Assembly (NCBI GenBank): GCA_964650975.1
Contig: CAZYWA010000092.1
Location: 1 to 19,347 of the forward strand
Direction of reading: 5' to 3'
DNA length: 19,347 nt
Source: CAZYWA01 sp964650975 [NCBI: uncultured bacterium]
Lineage (GTDB): Bacteria; JADJOY01
Shown: one piece after another, positions 16,398 to 19,347 of the stretch
Numbering within the stretch: position 1 is the stretch's first letter
How the letters are laid out: the number at the start of each line of letters is the position of its first letter
The notes under the pieces: generated by a model
What the model was told of the DNA's origin: nothing
The model's database searches: none
The model's input: the letters and a program-made list of their open reading frames with translations, nothing else
Program-made: the position numbers and the translations under genes

Positions 16398-17768
16398 ATG
16401 GGGGCGGACCTCGGTCGCCGGCGCCGCGACCTCGAGGAGGGCACGGCCGGTCCGGTGGAGCTGGACCGGCGGAGCTTGCTGCTGCGTCTCGGTATCGGCG
16501 TGCCCGCGCTGGCATTGGGCCTGCTCGGGCCGGGAGCCGTGGATGCGGCTCTCGCGGACCCCACGGGCCGCTCCGGCAGCACGCGCTCGACTCGGCGCCG
16601 CAGCGGCTCCACCTCGAGCAACCCGAAAAGCTCGAAGCAACCGGCCGGAAACCCGATCGATTCGATCACCGGCCCGAACGACGTGCTGGTGGTGGTGGGA
16701 CCGGACGGGACCCGACTCCGGAACCAGAATCCCACGCTTTCCTTCGTCCCGGCGTCGACGCTCAAGGTGGTGACGGCGCTCACCGCGCTCGATCGCCTCG
16801 GTCCCGATTTTCGGTTCCGGACCACGTTCCGGCTGGATGGCCAGGGCCGTCTGATCGTGGAAGGCGGCGGCGATCCGTACCTGGTGTCGGAGGAGCTCGA
16901 CCTGATCGCGTCGCGCCTGGCACCGCTCGCTCCGGCGGGCGGATTCACGGGCGTGCGGGTCGACGACTCGGCCTTCGCTCCCGGCCTGGTGGTTCCCGGC
17001 GCATCCGACACCGCCAATCCGTACGACGCGCCGGTGGGAGCGCTCTCGGCCAACTTCAACACCATCCTGGTGCGACGCACGGCCAAGGGGGTCGAGAGCG
17101 GCGAAGCTCAAACGCCGCTCACGCCCACGGCGCGCGACGTGGCGCTGGGCTGGAAATTCCGGGGCTGGGCGCGGGTGAACCTCCACGACGCCGACGTGAC
17201 CGCGCGCTACACCGGCGAGTTGCTGGCGGCGATGCTTCGCAAGCGCGGCGTCAAGGTGGGCCCCGACGTCGATCGGGTGGCCGGCGCGGGCACCGGCCTG
17301 CCCGCACTCTACGTCCATCAGCAGAGCCGCCCGCTCACCGAGGTGCTGCAGGATTGCCTGCACACCTCGAGCAACTTCATCGCCAATCAGGTCTTCCTGA
17401 CCCTCGGTCTCATCGAGTTCGGGGCACCGGCGACCTTCGAGAAGGGAGCGCAAGTGGTGCGCGCTCACCTCGCGGCACGCGGCCTCGACGAGGGCTTCAC
17501 CATCGTGGAGGGCTCGGGGCTCTCCCGCGACGATCAGGCCACCGCCGAGGGCTATCTCAAGGTGCTCGACGCCTTCGAGCCCTGGATCGGCCTGTTGCGC
17601 TTGCACGAAGGCTCGCCCAGCAAGACCGGGACGCTCTCGGGCACGCGCACCTTGATCGGCTATTTCGACCACGAGAAATACGGACATCTTCATTACGTGA
17701 TCTACCTGAGCGGTAACCGTAGCGGGGTGCGTTTCGAGCTGGTGCGGCTGTTCCGCGATTACCTGTGA
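16398..17768 (+). CDS. dacB: D-alanyl-D-alanine carboxypeptidase/endopeptidase, PBP4 (peptidase S13) type, with Tat-like signal
   Basis: 456 residues. Penicillin-binding motifs are SxxK at 120-123 ([14 protein letters not shown]), SxN at 324-326 ([10 protein letters not shown]) and KTG at 409-411 (SPSKTGTL). The roughly 200 residues between the first two are the insertion typical of family S13. VDDSAF and [10 protein letters not shown] are further family motifs. The enzyme trims or cuts peptide crosslinks of peptidoglycan outside the inner membrane. The signal [19 protein letters not shown] (23-41) has a twin-arginine pair and ends near AALA, followed by a Ser/Arg-rich linker (55-85). A GTG at 16455 with GAGGAGG upstream is an alternative start that keeps the RR pair. 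It begins 4 bases after the lipoprotein stop. Confidence 0.92.
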   Translation: MGADLGRRRRDLEEGTAGPVELDRRSLLLRLGIGVPALALGLLGPGAVDAALADPTGRSGSTRSTRRRSGSTSSNPKSSKQPAGNPIDSITGPNDVLVVVGPDGTRLRNQNPTLSFVPASTLKVVTALTALDRLGPDFRFRTTFRLDGQGRLIVEGGGDPYLVSEELDLIASRLAPLAPAGGFTGVRVDDSAFAPGLVVPGASDTANPYDAPVGALSANFNTILVRRTAKGVESGEAQTPLTPTARDVALGWKFRGWARVNLHDADVTARYTGELLAAMLRKRGVKVGPDVDRVAGAGTGLPALYVHQQSRPLTEVLQDCLHTSSNFIANQVFLTLGLIEFGAPATFEKGAQVVRAHLAARGLDEGFTIVEGSGLSRDDQATAEGYLKVLDAFEPWIGLLRLHEGSPSKTGTLSGTRTLIGYFDHEKYGHLHYVIYLSGNRSGVRFELVRLFRDYL

Positions 17769-17784
17769 ACGGGAGAAACGGCGA

Positions 17785-18552
17785 ATGAACGTGCGCGACA
17801 AGGTGGTGCTCGTGACCGGCGGCGCCTCGGGGCTCGGCGAGGCGACGGTGCGGCGGTTTCTCGACGAGGGCGCTTCGGTGGCGATCCTCGACCGTCCCGG
17901 CGCGCGCGGCGACGAAGTGGCCGCGGTGAATCCGAAGCGCGCACGGTTCATCCCCGCCGACGTCACCAGCGCCGAGGCCGTCGAGAACGCCGTGGCCGCG
18001 ACGGTGGAGCAACTCGGCGGCCTCCACGCCGCCGTCAACTGCGCGGGCACCGGCGCCGCCATGCGCACGCTCACCCGCGAAGGCCCGATGCCCCTCGACG
18101 TCTTCGAGATGGTGATCCGCGTCAACCTGATCGGGACCTTCAACGTGCTCCGCTGCGCCGCGGGGCAGATGGCGAAGAACGATCCCGACGAGAACGGCGA
18201 GCGCGGCGTGCTGATCAACACGGCGTCGATCGCCGCCTTCGACGGGCAGATCGGACAGGCGGCTTACGCGGCCTCCAAGGGAGGCATCGTGGGGCTCACG
18301 CTGCCGGTGGCGCGCGATCTCGCCTCGCTCGGCATCCGCTGCGTGACGATCGCGCCGGGCACCTTCGATACGCCGATGCTCGCCATGCTCCCCGACGAAG
18401 CGCGCGAGGCCCTCGGCGCCCAGATCCCGTTCCCGCGCCGGCTCGGAAAACCGTCCGAGTACGCGGCGCTCGCGAGCCACATCGTCGCCAACCCGATGCT
18501 CAACGGCGAGACCATCCGGCTCGACGGCGCGCTGCGCATGCCGCCCAAGTGA
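17785..18552 (+). CDS. SDR family dehydrogenase, 3-hydroxyacyl-CoA dehydrogenase type 2-like
   Basis: 255 residues. This is a classical short-chain dehydrogenase with nucleotide motif TGGASGLG at 11-18, NCAG at 85-88, N114, catalytic S148, Y161 and K165 (YAASK). The second half ([41 protein letters not shown]) is the specific pattern of the HSD17B10/type-2 3-hydroxyacyl-CoA dehydrogenase group, which oxidises 3-hydroxyacyl-CoA with NAD in fatty acid or branched-chain breakdown. GGGAG lies about 10 bases before the ATG. It sits 16 bases after dacB and its stop overlaps the next gene (GTGA). Why it shares an operon with a cell-wall enzyme is unclear. Confidence 0.9.
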   Translation: MNVRDKVVLVTGGASGLGEATVRRFLDEGASVAILDRPGARGDEVAAVNPKRARFIPADVTSAEAVENAVAATVEQLGGLHAAVNCAGTGAAMRTLTREGPMPLDVFEMVIRVNLIGTFNVLRCAAGQMAKNDPDENGERGVLINTASIAAFDGQIGQAAYAASKGGIVGLTLPVARDLASLGIRCVTIAPGTFDTPMLAMLPDEAREALGAQIPFPRRLGKPSEYAALASHIVANPMLNGETIRLDGALRMPPK

Positions 18553-19347
18553 CCGCGGCGCGGCGACGCAAGTTCTGGGGCTGGGGCTACGAGGACGCGA
18601 GCCCGAGCCCGGAGGAGCTGGCGCCGCTCACCGCGCTGATCGGCGCGCGGTTTCCCGAGGCTTCGCTTCACCCGACCGCACCACCGCGGCTCGACGAGAT
18701 CACGCTCTCGCCGAGCGGGGTGCGCGCGCCCACGGCTCTCGCAGCGGTGGTCTCGGCCGAGCCCGAAGCACGCGCGGCGCACACCTACGGCAAGAGCTTT
18801 CGCGACGTGGTGCGCGGGCTCCGGCGCGACTTCAGCGCGGCGCCCGACGCGGTGGCGTTTCCTCGCGACGAGAGCGAGCTGGTGCGAGTCCTCGACTGGT
18901 GCCACGGCGAGCGGCTGAGTGCCGTTCCCTACGGCGGCGGCTCGAGCGTCGTGGGGGGCGTCGAGTGCCCCGTTTCGGCGCGTGCCCGAGGAGCGGTGTC
19001 CATCGATCTCGGACGGCTCGACCGCGTGCTCGAGATCGACTCCACCTCCCGCGCGGCCCGCATTCAGGGCGGCGTGCTCGGGCCGGCGCTCGAGGATCAG
19101 CTCCGGCCGCATGGGCTGACGCTGCGGCACTTCCCGCAGTCGTTCGAGCTGAGCTCGCTGGGCGGCTGGATCGCGACGCGCTCGGGAGGGCACTACGCGA
19201 CCGTGCTCACGCACATCGACGAGATGGTCGAGTGTCTGCGCGTGGTGACTCCCACCGGCACGATCGCGACCCGGCGGCTTCCGGCATCGGGCGCCGGACC
19301 GAACCCGGACCGCTGGTTCATCGGCTCCGAGGGGACCCTCGGCGTGA
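18549..19347 (+). CDS. FAD-binding oxidase of alkylglycerone-phosphate synthase/FAD_binding_4 type (3' end off the right edge)
   Basis: 266 residues are present from a GTG that overlaps the SDR stop by 4 bases. The start KFWGWGYED is typical of bacterial relatives of alkyldihydroxyacetonephosphate synthase. FAD-binding PCMH motifs follow: [14 protein letters not shown] (126-139), then [40 protein letters not shown] (193-218) and [11 protein letters not shown] (256-266). The true synthase makes the ether bond of plasmalogen-type lipids; many bacterial members are uncharacterised oxidases of hydroxy acids or similar. The C-terminal cap with the deciding Tyr and His residues is outside the window, so the reaction cannot be settled here. 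Confidence 0.88.
   Translation, partial: MTAARRRKFWGWGYEDASPSPEELAPLTALIGARFPEASLHPTAPPRLDEITLSPSGVRAPTALAAVVSAEPEARAAHTYGKSFRDVVRGLRRDFSAAPDAVAFPRDESELVRVLDWCHGERLSAVPYGGGSSVVGGVECPVSARARGAVSIDLGRLDRVLEIDSTSRAARIQGGVLGPALEDQLRPHGLTLRHFPQSFELSSLGGWIATRSGGHYATVLTHIDEMVECLRVVTPTGTIATRRLPASGAGPNPDRWFIGSEGTLGV

Noticed and set aside
16323-18221. A 632-codon minus-strand open frame opposite dacB and the SDR gene
   Set aside because: The plus-strand genes have complete catalytic motifs and good start sites; the antisense product is low-complexity with no recognisable domain.

Overview
The window is very GC-rich, gene-dense bacterial chromosome with ordinary, well-conserved genes. I see no rRNA, tRNA, CRISPR array, insertion sequence or phage gene. 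The organism is Gram-negative in type: there is a LapA/LapB-like LPS-control protein, an OmpA-family outer-membrane/peptidoglycan protein and several predicted lipoproteins. The host is probably a little-studied high-GC Gram-negative lineage (something like Candidatus Eisenbacteria or a neighbouring phylum). That placement is a guess from gene content, not a phylogeny.

Layout: everything from 1 to about 15939 is on the minus strand, and everything from 15986 to the end is on the plus strand, diverging from a 46-bp gap. Read in the direction of transcription, the minus strand has four blocks. (1) A glycan-type block: hexapeptide acyltransferase, SAM methyltransferase, DUF4912 protein, GH57 glucan branching enzyme, then a response regulator with a DUF4388 domain. 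(2) The classic ribosome/proline block: rplU, rpmA, a terminator, obgE, proB, proA, rsfS, rlmH, with several 4- to 8-bp overlaps. nadD, which usually sits between proA and rsfS, is missing here. It is followed without a break by a lapB-like gene carrying a LapA-like membrane hairpin, and then by a comF-family gene. (3) A small envelope pair from its own putative promoter: a DUF4398 lipoprotein and an OmpA/thrombospondin-type-3 protein, ending in a strong intrinsic terminator. (4) A DinG-family helicase with an N-terminal exonuclease domain, cut by the left edge.

The plus-strand block is one compact operon: small lipoprotein, PBP4-type D-Ala-D-Ala carboxypeptidase with a twin-arginine-like signal, a type-2 3-hydroxyacyl-CoA-dehydrogenase-like SDR, and an FAD-binding oxidase of the alkylglycerone-phosphate-synthase type that runs off the right edge.

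The points most worth following are: the acyltransferase/methyltransferase/DUF4912/GH57 block, which recalls the gene complement used for methylated, acylated glucans in mycobacteria; a perfect 11-bp inverted repeat covering the ribosome binding site and start codon of the DUF4912 gene; the LapA-LapB fusion; and a DinG protein that has both the exonuclease domain and the Fe-S cysteines. No stretch longer than 300 bases lacks a gene.
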